Shown here: piece after piece, positions 1-6,764 of the stretch
How positions within the stretch are numbered: position 1 is the stretch's first letter
Layout: the number at the start of each line of letters is the position of its first letter
Translations under genes and position numbers: made by a program
Origin: Clostridia bacterium
GTDB taxonomy: Bacteria > Bacillota > Clostridia > Christensenellales > CAG-138
NCBI GenBank assembly: GCA_030527115.1
Contig: JAUNBM010000007.1
Location: 19,890 to 60,901 of the forward strand
Direction of reading: 5' to 3'
Length of the DNA stretch: 41,012 nt
Notes under the pieces: model-generated
The model's database searches: none
What the model was told of the DNA's origin: nothing
Seen by the model: the letters and a program-made list of their open reading frames with translations, nothing else

Positions 1-253
1 CTAACCGGGGGCCGCCACCCCCCCGCGTGGTTGTGGGGGTGGGGGCGGGGGGGTGGGGGGGGTTGGGGGGGGCACGGGGGGTGGGGGTGGGAGATGGAGT
101 GGGAACGGGCGTGGCGGGTTCTTCCGTTGCCATAACGACGGGCAAGACCGGCTCGGTTTCGGCTTTGGACGCAAGCGAAACCACCAGCGCGCTCACGGCT
201 ACGCAGGTGAGGGTGCAGAATATGATTACAGCCAGCGCCAGTCGCTTTGACAT
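1..253 (-). CDS. Proline/threonine-rich exported protein, N-terminal part (cut by window edge)
   Basis: An ATG at 253 follows a good GAGGAG ribosome binding site and lies just after the mntP stop, so it is probably the last gene of that operon. The visible 84 residues begin with a short basic start (MSKR) and a hydrophobic stretch at about residues 5-26, read as an uncleaved anchor or signal peptide. An acidic/alanine segment follows, then a proline/threonine linker of the PTPSPTPTP type. Close to the window edge the linker dissolves into poly-C/poly-G coding for prolines and then glycines, which looks less natural. The frame stays open to base 1, so the functional domain is not visible. The layout resembles the linker of the lipoprotein at 18636-19661, but there is no lipobox cysteine here. 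Function unknown. Confidence 0.6.
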   Translation of the reverse strand, partial: MSKRLALAVIIFCTLTCVAVSALVVSLASKAETEPVLPVVMATEEPATPVPTPSPTPTPRAPPNPPHPPAPTPTTTRGGGGPRL

Positions 254-263
254 ATAACTCCTC

Positions 264-827
264 TTAGCCCAGCAAATGCTCGATCAATATTTTTATGCCC
301 AAGGCTATCAACACGCCGCCACCGAAGATCTCGGCTTTTTTGCGAAAGCGGGTTCCGAATTTGTTCCCCAGCCATACCCCTGCAAACGAGAGCAGGAACG
401 TGGTGCAACCGATTACCAGCGCGGCAAGGTATATGGACTGCTTCCACAGCGCGGGAAGGGTTATGCCAACCGCGAGAGCGTCGATGCTCGTGGCTATCGC
501 CAGCAAAAAGAGCTGGCCTATGCCGGCGAGCTGACCCGGAGCTTCACAGCCGTCCCGCTTTATCGCCTCATAGATCGTTCGTCCGCCGATGAACACTAAG
601 ATTGCAAAGGCGATATAGGGTGTCCATTTGGCAATATAAGCCGAAAACCACTCGCCCAGATACCCGCCAACCAGCGGCATAAGCGCCTGAAAGCCGCCAA
701 AGAACAGCGCCGTCAGCGCCGCCCTTCCTATCTTCACTTTTTGCATGGACAGCCCCTGGCATAACGCCGCCGCCAGAGCGTCCATCGACAGGCTGATTGC
801 TAAAAGCATCAGCTCAAAAAAGCTCAT
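264..827 (-). CDS. mntP: MntP family manganese efflux pump
   Basis: A 187-residue integral membrane protein of the MntP family, which exports Mn2+ and protects against manganese excess. About six hydrophobic helices form two related halves. Each half carries the family signature with an acidic residue: SMDALAAA (Asp about residue 16) and TSIDALAVG (Asp about residue 116), the intramembrane residues expected to handle the metal. Length is normal for the family. An in-frame GTG two codons upstream is possible, but ATG at 827 is the simpler choice; the ribosome binding site (AAGTGGG) is weak. It lies 51 bases after the DUF2804 gene. No manganese riboswitch fits in that gap, so expression probably follows the upstream gene or a weak local promoter. 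Confidence 0.9.
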   Translation of the reverse strand: MSFFELMLLAISLSMDALAAALCQGLSMQKVKIGRAALTALFFGGFQALMPLVGGYLGEWFSAYIAKWTPYIAFAILVFIGGRTIYEAIKRDGCEAPGQLAGIGQLFLLAIATSIDALAVGITLPALWKQSIYLAALVIGCTTFLLSFAGVWLGNKFGTRFRKKAEIFGGGVLIALGIKILIEHLLG

Positions 828-878
828 ACCCACTTACTATAACCCAATGATTCGTCTTTTTTGCAACACCGGGATTAA

Positions 879-1907
879 TTACCACCGGTTCTTAACCTTC
901 TCCGCGAAGCCCAGAAGGTTCTTTACTTCCACTTCTCGCCCGTCGTCCAGGATGAGCCTGCCGGAGAATCTTCCAAACACCTGATGCTGGCAGGAACGGA
1001 TAAGAAGCGCATTGGTATCGGAGAACCTGTCGAGCAACGGCTCAAAGTCCATGCTGAACCGTCCGTCCGAGGAGGTCATATGCCAGACGGACATATAGTC
1101 GTCGCGACCGTTCGCCCGGGGAATCCCGAAGTCAATCTCCTTCAGCTTATGCGCCATCCCATCGAAAAACACCATGTTTTCGCTCGCGGCGCTCGTGTCG
1201 CCAAAGCCATAACCGATGTTGAACCCTATCGAATGCCCGTCGACCTCGCCTTGCGCCGCGCCCCAGTACCAGGTGTTGGAATAAGTCCAAACCCCTCGGC
1301 CCCAGTCTAAAAGCCCGAAGCTGTCCGTTCCTTGGAACTCATACCGCTCGCCGAGATATTCCGCCCAGCCCTCGGCGCGCATTCCGACTATCTTTTGGTT
1401 GTAATAGAATGCCCGCGGAGCTTCTTTAAACGGAGTTGCGATAACCATGCTGTCCTCCGGCTCGCCAAAGAGCCACAGCTCGCATGAGAAAGGCTTGCCC
1501 CCGGCGAAATTGTCCATGGACAGGGTAAGCCGCCGCCTGCCGCCCTCATGCGTGAAGGAGCAGGAGCAACCCTTGAGGTTCTTTTGGGAGCTTCCCTGCG
1601 CGCTCGTCGGAGGCAGGGCGGTTTTGCCCATCGGAAACCAAAACATCTTGGAAACGGTGCGCTCATGCGGCTTTGCAAAGTTCAGAAACGAGGCGGAAAC
1701 CAGCCCCATATAGCCGTTGTCCGCCAATGTGAGCGCCACTCCAAAGTCCTCGTTATGGATAAGATAGTAGTCCCACTCCTTGATCCGGAAACGGTTCGCT
1801 TTTATGGCGCTCCGGTCATAGCGCTTTATAAGGGCCATGGCGTAACCGGCTTCACAAAGGCCTCCGCTTGCGTTAAGCAGGTCGCCCTCAGTAAGAATCT
1901 TCTGCAT
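879..1907 (-). CDS. DUF2804 domain protein
   Basis: A 342-residue protein I recognise as the DUF2804 family, for which I know no established biochemical function. It has no signal peptide or membrane segment, so it is probably cytoplasmic. It is rich in aromatic residues and short beta-strand-like stretches (for example the DWGRGVWTYSNTWYWGAAQG region near residues 202-221), suggesting a beta-sandwich fold of lipocalin or carbohydrate-binding style (inference). The start is fixed by a strong AGGAGGAGG just upstream. A terminator-like hairpin lies between this gene and the GGGtGRT gene, so it may be read only by partial read-through or from a promoter I cannot see. mntP follows on the same strand. 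Confidence 0.75.
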   Translation of the reverse strand: MQKILTEGDLLNASGGLCEAGYAMALIKRYDRSAIKANRFRIKEWDYYLIHNEDFGVALTLADNGYMGLVSASFLNFAKPHERTVSKMFWFPMGKTALPPTSAQGSSQKNLKGCSCSFTHEGGRRRLTLSMDNFAGGKPFSCELWLFGEPEDSMVIATPFKEAPRAFYYNQKIVGMRAEGWAEYLGERYEFQGTDSFGLLDWGRGVWTYSNTWYWGAAQGEVDGHSIGFNIGYGFGDTSAASENMVFFDGMAHKLKEIDFGIPRANGRDDYMSVWHMTSSDGRFSMDFEPLLDRFSDTNALLIRSCQHQVFGRFSGRLILDDGREVEVKNLLGFAEKVKNRW

Positions 1908-1924
1908 CCTTCCTCCTCCTATGG

Positions 1925-1948
1925 AAAAGGGGCGGAAAGCTCCGCCCC
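1925..1948 (-). terminator. Hairpin terminator after the GGGtGRT gene
   Basis: On the minus strand a perfect 8-bp stem GGGGCGGA / TCCGCCCC with a 4-base loop is followed by TTTTCC. It lies between the GGGtGRT stop and the ribosome binding site of the DUF2804 gene. The short T tract suggests partial termination. Confidence 0.65.
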
Positions 1949-1961
1949 AAATTGCCGTTGA

Positions 1962-2957
1962 TTACAGGCTCTGCTCCACGGCGACCGCCACGGCGACCGT
2001 AGCTCCCACCATGGGATTGTTGCCCATGCCGATAAGTCCCATCATCTCAACGTGCGCAGGAACCGAGGAACTGCCCGCAAACTGCGCGTCGCTGTGCATC
2101 CTGCCCATCGTGTCGGTAAGCCCGTAAGACGCGGGGCCCGCCGCCATATTGTCGGGATGCAGGGTTCTGCCCGTACCGCCGCCGCTCGCCACGGAGAAAT
2201 ACTTTTTGCCGTTTTCGTTGCACCACTTTTTGTAGGTGCCCGCGACCGGATGCTGGAAACGGGTCGGATTCGTCGAGTTTCCGGTTATCGAAACGTCAAC
2301 GCTTTCGTGCCGCATTATCGCCACGCCCTCGTTCACATCGTCCGCGCCGTAGCAACGAACCTTGGCGCGGTCGCCGCTTGAGAAGGAGCGGGTGGAAACG
2401 ATTCCGAGCTTGCCTGTGGAATAATCATAGGCGGTTTCGACGAAGGTAAACCCGTTCACGCGGGAGATGATATAGGCGGCGTCCTTGCCGAGACCGTTTA
2501 AGATGACCTGCAAGGGCTCCTTGCGCACCTTGTTTGCCGTGCGCGCTATGCCGATAGCGCCCTCTGCGGCGGCAAAGCTCTCATGGCCCGCCAAAAAAGC
2601 GAAGCAATGGGTGTCCTCGCGGAGCAACATGGCGGCAAGATTGCCGTGCCCTCTGCCAACGTCGCGCTGGTCGGCAACCGAGCCCGGAATGCAGAACGAC
2701 TGCAGGCCCTCGCCTATCGCCTCGGCGGCTTCCGCCGCGGTTCTCACGCCCTTCTTCAGGGCGATCGCCGCGCCCACGGTATACGCCCAGCAGGCGTTTT
2801 CAAAAGCTATCGGCTGGATTCCGCGCACGATTCCCGCCGCGTCCACGCCCGCGCTCTCGCAGATCGCCTTGGCGTCCTCGAGCCCATCGATTCCGTATTG
2901 CTTCAAAACGGCGTTGATCTTGTCTATTCTTCTCTCATAGCCTTCAAATGTTATCAT
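1962..2957 (-). CDS. GGGtGRT family protein
   Basis: A 331-residue protein of the family named after its GGGtGRT motif, seen here as GGGTGRT at residues 259-265. The family is conserved in length in anaerobes, but I know no proven function. Glycine-rich stretches occur throughout, for example PGSVADQRDVGRGHGN near residue 91 and GNNPMVGATVAVAVAVE near the C terminus. Cysteines at about 33, 56, 89, 118, 202 and 246 could bind metal or carry sulfur (inference). There is no signal peptide. The start is fixed by GGAGGTGCGCT before ATG. It lies 12 bases after the NifU-like scaffold gene and shares its promoter, so the two very probably act together, perhaps in iron-sulfur or sulfur handling. Confidence 0.85.
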   Translation of the reverse strand: MITFEGYERRIDKINAVLKQYGIDGLEDAKAICESAGVDAAGIVRGIQPIAFENACWAYTVGAAIALKKGVRTAAEAAEAIGEGLQSFCIPGSVADQRDVGRGHGNLAAMLLREDTHCFAFLAGHESFAAAEGAIGIARTANKVRKEPLQVILNGLGKDAAYIISRVNGFTFVETAYDYSTGKLGIVSTRSFSSGDRAKVRCYGADDVNEGVAIMRHESVDVSITGNSTNPTRFQHPVAGTYKKWCNENGKKYFSVASGGGTGRTLHPDNMAAGPASYGLTDTMGRMHSDAQFAGSSSVPAHVEMMGLIGMGNNPMVGATVAVAVAVEQSL

Positions 2958-2969
2958 AGCGCACCTCCA

Positions 2970-3662
2970 TTATTGCTTTCTCGGATCGATCAGCGTAACC
3001 GCTTCGGCAAACCTGCCGTAGACGCCGATATTCTTCTCGAAGGCTTCCTTGGGATCCATGCCGCCCTTGATCGCGTCCATCATCTTGCCGAGGCTGACAA
3101 ACTGATAGCCGATTATCTCGTTGTCCGCGTCCAGACCGATCTTCAAAACATAGCCCTCAGCCATCTCCAGATAGCGCGGCCCCTTGACCTTCGTGCCGTA
3201 CATCGTACCTATCTGGGAGCGAAGCCCCTTGCCGAGATCCTCAAGCCCGCCGCCAATCTGCAGTCCGCCCTCGGAAAACGCGCTCTGCGAGCGGCCGTAG
3301 ACTATCTGCAAGAACAGCTCGCGCATAGCCGTATTGATGGCATCGCATACCAAATCGGAGTTCAGCGCTTCGAGTATCGTTTTGCCGGGCAAGATTTCCG
3401 CCGCCATAGCCGCCGAATGCGTCATGCCCGAGCAACCGAGGGTTTCAATCAGCGCCTCCTCGATGACGCCTTCCTTGATGTTCAGCGTGAGCTTGCAAGC
3501 GCCCTGCTGAGGCGCGCACCAGCCAACGCCGTGCGTAAGACCGCTGATATCTTTAATTTCCTTTGCCAGAACCCATTTTCCCTCCTCGGGTATGGGAGCC
3601 GGCTCATGGTTTGCGCCTTTTTTAACGCATACCATTTCTTCCACGTCACGAGTATACTGCAT
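2970..3662 (-). CDS. NifU/IscU-like iron-sulfur cluster assembly scaffold protein
   Basis: A 230-residue protein related to the NifU N-terminal/IscU scaffold, which holds nascent Fe-S clusters on three cysteines. Cys56 (GACKLTLNI) and Cys77 (ETLGCSGMTHSAA) match the first two IscU ligand positions. The third classical cysteine is not at its usual place; Cys106 (DLVCDAI) and Cys49 (GWCAPQ) are the remaining candidates. It is about 100 residues longer than IscU, with a C-terminal extension. A longer reading frame reaches 3725, but ATG at 3662 has the ribosome binding site (GGAGGACGTGACGAA) and the promoter lies just upstream, inside the longer version. It is the first gene of the operon with the GGGtGRT gene. 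No cysteine desulfurase gene is visible in the window. Confidence 0.82.
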   Translation of the reverse strand: MQYTRDVEEMVCVKKGANHEPAPIPEEGKWVLAKEIKDISGLTHGVGWCAPQQGACKLTLNIKEGVIEEALIETLGCSGMTHSAAMAAEILPGKTILEALNSDLVCDAINTAMRELFLQIVYGRSQSAFSEGGLQIGGGLEDLGKGLRSQIGTMYGTKVKGPRYLEMAEGYVLKIGLDADNEIIGYQFVSLGKMMDAIKGGMDPKEAFEKNIGVYGRFAEAVTLIDPRKQ

Positions 3663-3696
3663 TTCGTCACGTCCTCCTCTGATTTTTGTCTTTAGA

Positions 3697-3725
3697 ATTA
3701 TAGCATTATATTTCCCTCTTCGCAA
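3697..3725 (-). promoter_or_regulatory. Sigma-A-type promoter of the NifU-like/GGGtGRT operon
   Basis: On the minus strand: -35 TTGCGA (3725-3720), 17-base spacer, -10 TATAAT (3702-3697) preceded by TGC, an extended -10. Initiation should fall near 3690, giving a leader of about 28 bases. A second TATAAT sits at 3710-3705 within the spacer. Confidence 0.75.
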
Positions 3726-3747
3726 GTGGACAATTCTGTGCTATAAT
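3719..3747 (+). promoter_or_regulatory. Sigma-A-type promoter of yhhN-rmuC
   Basis: -35 TTCGCA (3719-3724), 17-base spacer, -10 TATAAT (3742-3747) with TGC directly before it (extended -10). The -35 overlaps the -35 of the divergent NifU promoter by five bases. Confidence 0.72.
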
Positions 3748-3769
3748 ATCTTTGTGAAAGGAGGCTTTT

Positions 3770-4432
3770 ATGGGAATCGCGCTCGTTATCCTGTTCTGCG
3801 CAGTATCCGCCCTGCACCTTGCGTCCCTGCTTTTTAAGAAGCTTAGGAAGGCTATGGCAATCAGCAAGGCTCTCCTCATGCCGTTGCTTTTGGCATGCTA
3901 TATCGAAGCGGCGCAGGAGCTTTCCGTTTTTGTGATTCTGGCGCTCGTTTTTGCCTGCATTGGAGACTGCTTCCTGCTTTATCCCGACAAACCGCTCTTT
4001 AGGGGGCTTGGGATGGGCGCCTTCTTTATAACTCAGCTTTGCTATATAGCCACCTTCGTCGGGCTTATCGGCTCGCCGGGGAGAACGGTTATCCTGCTCG
4101 CCCTGCTCTGCTACGGCAGTCTCTTTGGGCTGGCTTGCTTCACCCTTTTTCAATATGTGCCGAAGGAATGGCGGCTTGCGGCAGGAATCTATATGCTTTC
4201 GATAGCCTCCATGTCCGCAATGGCGCTTTTAACCTTCTTCACCAGGTTCAGCAACTGGATGGGCATGGTGTTGCTCGGCAGTGGGCTTTTCATCTGCTCC
4301 GACTTCATCCTCTGCATGGAATACTTTAAGGAAAAGACGCCTTACGGCAGGTTTATCGTCATGTTCACCTATATATTGGCGCAGGCCTTCATCGTTTTCG
4401 GTCTCGCCCATACGGGAGGGCTGTTCTATTGA
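3770..4432 (+). CDS. YhhN family membrane protein (lysoplasmalogenase-like)
   Basis: A 220-residue, very hydrophobic protein with about seven or eight predicted membrane helices and almost no soluble part. It matches the YhhN/TMEM86 family. Animal TMEM86B and some bacterial members hydrolyse the vinyl-ether bond of lysoplasmalogens. Anaerobic clostridia often make plasmalogens, so that activity is plausible but inferred. Conserved-looking acidic residues lie in membrane context, for example GDCFLLYPDK near residue 65 and SDFILCMEYF near residue 180. The ATG follows a strong GAAAGGAGG, 23 bases after the -10 box. The stop overlaps the rmuC start by four bases (TTGA), so the two genes are translationally coupled. 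Confidence 0.8.
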   Translation: MGIALVILFCAVSALHLASLLFKKLRKAMAISKALLMPLLLACYIEAAQELSVFVILALVFACIGDCFLLYPDKPLFRGLGMGAFFITQLCYIATFVGLIGSPGRTVILLALLCYGSLFGLACFTLFQYVPKEWRLAAGIYMLSIASMSAMALLTFFTRFSNWMGMVLLGSGLFICSDFILCMEYFKEKTPYGRFIVMFTYILAQAFIVFGLAHTGGLFY

Positions 4433-5559
4433 TTGAGATTTTACTTATTATAATCGGCTGTCTGTGCCTGGCGGGACTCGTAACGGCAATCGTATTGCTC
4501 CTGCGCCCAAGGGACGATTCCTCGCTGAGGATGGAGCTGGGGCAAAACGTTGCCAACCTCGGACGGCTTTTGGAGGACAGGCTGAAAACCTCGGAACAAA
4601 ACAGCGAGCAAAAGCTGGAGGCTATACGTCAGACGATGGAGCGCAACCTGCAAAGTATGCAGCAGGAGAACGGAAAACGTCTGGCGGAGATGCAGAACAT
4701 CGTGGATGAAAAACTGCAAAAGACGCTTGAGAGCAAGATGACGCAGTCCTTCCGCCTGGTCAACGAACAGCTCGAAAAGGTATATAAGGGCCTTGGCGAG
4801 ATGCAACAGGTGGCGGTGGGCGTAAACGATCTCAAAAAGGTGCTGTCCAATGTGAAAACCCGCGGTATGCTCGGGGAGGTTCGCCTTGGAGCCATCCTGG
4901 AAGAAATCCTGTTAAAAGATCAATACGAGGAGAACGCCGCAACGAAGCGCGGCAGTCGCGACGTTGTGGAGTATGCCGTTAAGCTTCCGGGGGAGAACGG
5001 GGACTTCGTTTATCTCCCCATCGACGCGAAATTCCCCGGCGATCTCTATGCCGACCTTCAGGACGCCTATGAGAGCGGCTCGCAGGAGCTGATAGCCGAG
5101 ACCGTTAAACAGCTCGTTGCCCGGCTCAAGCAGGAGGCGCGGAGCATCAGGGACAAGTATATTGATCCGCCGAATACCACCGAATTTGCCATTCTCTTTC
5201 TCCCGTTTGAGGGGCTGTATGCCGAAGCCGTTAACCGCGGCATGGTGGAGGAGCTTCAGCGCAGTTACCGTATCAGCCTCGCCGGCCCCTCGACTATGGC
5301 CGCCCTGCTGAACAGCCTGCAGATGGGCTTTAAGACGCTGGCGATTCAAAAGCGCAGTTCGGAGGTTTGGAAGGTTTTAGGCGCGGTTAAAACCGAGTTC
5401 GACCGGTTCGGTGAGGTGTTGGAGAATTCGCAAAAACAGCTCAACCGCGTAAACGATGAGCTGGACAAGCTGATAGGGGTGCGGACGCGGCAGATACAAA
5501 GAACCTTGAAGGACGTTGAACGCGCAGACCCCGCGGAAGCCGGAAGGTTGCTCGAATGA
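4429..5559 (+). CDS. rmuC: DNA recombination protein RmuC
   Basis: A 376-residue RmuC family protein. RmuC limits inversions at short inverted repeats and carries a predicted nuclease-like fold. An N-terminal membrane anchor (about residues 2-25) precedes a charged coiled coil (about 35-125), then the conserved RmuC domain (about 125-350) with the motifs RGMLGEVRLGAILEE, LPIDAKFPGDLY, TTEFAILFLPFEGLYAE and GPSTMAALLNSLQMGF. It begins with TTG, overlapping the yhhN stop (TTGA); GGGAGGG lies ten bases upstream. Length is in the lower normal range. A hairpin at 5580 ends the unit. Confidence 0.93.
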   Translation: MIEILLIIIGCLCLAGLVTAIVLLLRPRDDSSLRMELGQNVANLGRLLEDRLKTSEQNSEQKLEAIRQTMERNLQSMQQENGKRLAEMQNIVDEKLQKTLESKMTQSFRLVNEQLEKVYKGLGEMQQVAVGVNDLKKVLSNVKTRGMLGEVRLGAILEEILLKDQYEENAATKRGSRDVVEYAVKLPGENGDFVYLPIDAKFPGDLYADLQDAYESGSQELIAETVKQLVARLKQEARSIRDKYIDPPNTTEFAILFLPFEGLYAEAVNRGMVEELQRSYRISLAGPSTMAALLNSLQMGFKTLAIQKRSSEVWKVLGAVKTEFDRFGEVLENSQKQLNRVNDELDKLIGVRTRQIQRTLKDVERADPAEAGRLLE

Positions 5560-5579
5560 GATACCCCCAAAAATGCAGG

Positions 5580-5606
5580 CTCTACTCCCGGTAGAGTTTT
5601 GATTTT
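5580..5606 (+). terminator. Hairpin after rmuC, probable terminator; copy of the 17887 hairpin
   Basis: Six-base stem CTCTAC / GTAGAG with loop TCCCG (5580-5596), followed by TTTTGATTTT. The same arms and trailing TTT recur at 17887-17906, so it may be more than a terminator. Confidence 0.55.
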
Positions 5607-5703
5607 GATTAGTAGAATCGGGTTTTTACTTGGTAGGTTGTGGCGTGGACACGGATTGTAATAAACTAAAAGGCAACTCAACAGGTTGCTAAGGAGGAAG
5701 AAT

Positions 5704-6591
5704 ATGAGTTTTTTAGTGACAACCGATTCCGGCTGTGATCTGCCGTTTGAGCTTTTGAAGGAGCGCGGCATCACCCCTCTCATGATGAGCTATACGATGA
5801 ACGGCGCGGACTGCAAGGATACGATGAACGCGAACGACTGTCATATGTTTTATGAGGGTATGCGGAGCGGGATGCTTCCCCGCACCAGCCAGCTCAACCC
5901 GTCGGAATTCATCGACTTTTGGAGCCCGCTTCTAAGCGCAGGGCTTCCCATACTCCATATAAGCCTCGGAAGCAGGGTTTCCGGAACTTGGCAAAACGGC
6001 TGTACGGCGGCAAAGATGCTGATGGAGAAAAATCCCGACCTTAGAATTAGCTGTGTCGATTCCACCCTCTGCTCGACCGGCTACGGGATGCTGGCTTTGG
6101 AGGCGGCTCGTATGCGCGACGAGGGCAAAAGCTTCGACGAGGCGGTGAGCTGGGTTGAAGACAACAAGATTCGGGTCAACACCTGGTATACGACCGATGA
6201 ACTGCTCTATCTGCGCCGCAGTGGGCGTTGCAGCAGGGCAAGCGCGATAATCGGAACGGCTTTGAAGATATGTCCCATTTTGAACCTCGACGCCGAGGGG
6301 CATCTGATCGTTCAGGAGCGTGTGCGCGGCTTGAACAAAACAGTGCACCGCCTGCATCAGATTATTGGGGATACGGTTGAAAACGCCGATGATCAGATCC
6401 TCTATGTCTGTCATTCCGATATTCCTGAGCAAGCCAAAGAATTTGGCGAGTCGCTCCAAAAAACCTTTGGCTTTAAGGAAGTCCGCTATCCCTATATCGG
6501 GGCTATCATAGGCTCGAATTGCGGCCCGGGACTTATGGCGGCGTTTTACTTCGGCAAACCGCGGACGATGGACGGCTATAAGGGCAAGTAG
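5704..6591 (+). CDS. DegV family fatty-acid-binding protein
   Basis: A 295-residue DegV protein. Members bind a fatty acid in a cleft between two alpha/beta domains; in some Firmicutes (FakB) they present it to the kinase FakA for phospholipid synthesis. Visible signatures are the N-terminal TTDSGCDLP, LPRTSQLNPSEF with the fatty-acid-contacting Thr-Ser pair, HISLGSRVSGTWQNG, CVDSTLCSTGYG, and GAIIGSNCGPGLMA near the C terminus. No fakA lies nearby, so the FakB role is inferred. ATG at 5704 follows AAGGAGGAAGAAT; an in-frame upstream start at 5686 would put the ribosome binding site inside the gene. A small hairpin (GCAAC at 5673-5677, GTTGC at 5685-5689) abuts the ribosome binding site and might modulate translation. 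Confidence 0.9.
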   Translation: MSFLVTTDSGCDLPFELLKERGITPLMMSYTMNGADCKDTMNANDCHMFYEGMRSGMLPRTSQLNPSEFIDFWSPLLSAGLPILHISLGSRVSGTWQNGCTAAKMLMEKNPDLRISCVDSTLCSTGYGMLALEAARMRDEGKSFDEAVSWVEDNKIRVNTWYTTDELLYLRRSGRCSRASAIIGTALKICPILNLDAEGHLIVQERVRGLNKTVHRLHQIIGDTVENADDQILYVCHSDIPEQAKEFGESLQKTFGFKEVRYPYIGAIIGSNCGPGLMAAFYFGKPRTMDGYKGK

Positions 6592-6677
6592 GGCGGTATC
6601 TGCCGCGGTTTTCCATTCCGACCGGGAGCATTCCCTCCCGATCGACGCTAAATATTCCGCAACGGATTTAATAAGGA

Positions 6678-6730
6678 CAGAGCCTGTGTTGGACGAAGCG
6701 CCGCTCCATGTACACAGGCTCTGATTTTTT
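6678..6730 (+). terminator. Strong terminator after degV
   Basis: Perfect 12-base stem CAGAGCCTGTGT (6678-6689) / ACACAGGCTCTG (6712-6723), followed by ATTTTTT. The loop can pair further (TGGA/TCCA). It lies between the convergent degV and aldo/keto reductase genes. The minus-strand side lacks a good T run, so it mainly serves degV. Confidence 0.9.
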
Positions 6731-6764
6731 ATAGTCGCTACCTCCGCCGCCGGCGGACGCAGGC

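Noticed and set aside
27..257. Glycine-rich plus-strand frame at the window start
   Set aside because: It comes from the poly-G tract. The minus-strand frame has a ribosome binding site, a membrane anchor and a sensible linker.
828..878. Manganese riboswitch before mntP
   Set aside because: The gap is only 51 bases, too short for a yybP-ykoY element, and no matching stems are visible.
2583..3695. 370-residue plus-strand frame opposite the GGGtGRT and NifU-like genes
   Set aside because: It is antisense to two recognised genes and crosses their junction. It looks like a shadow frame.
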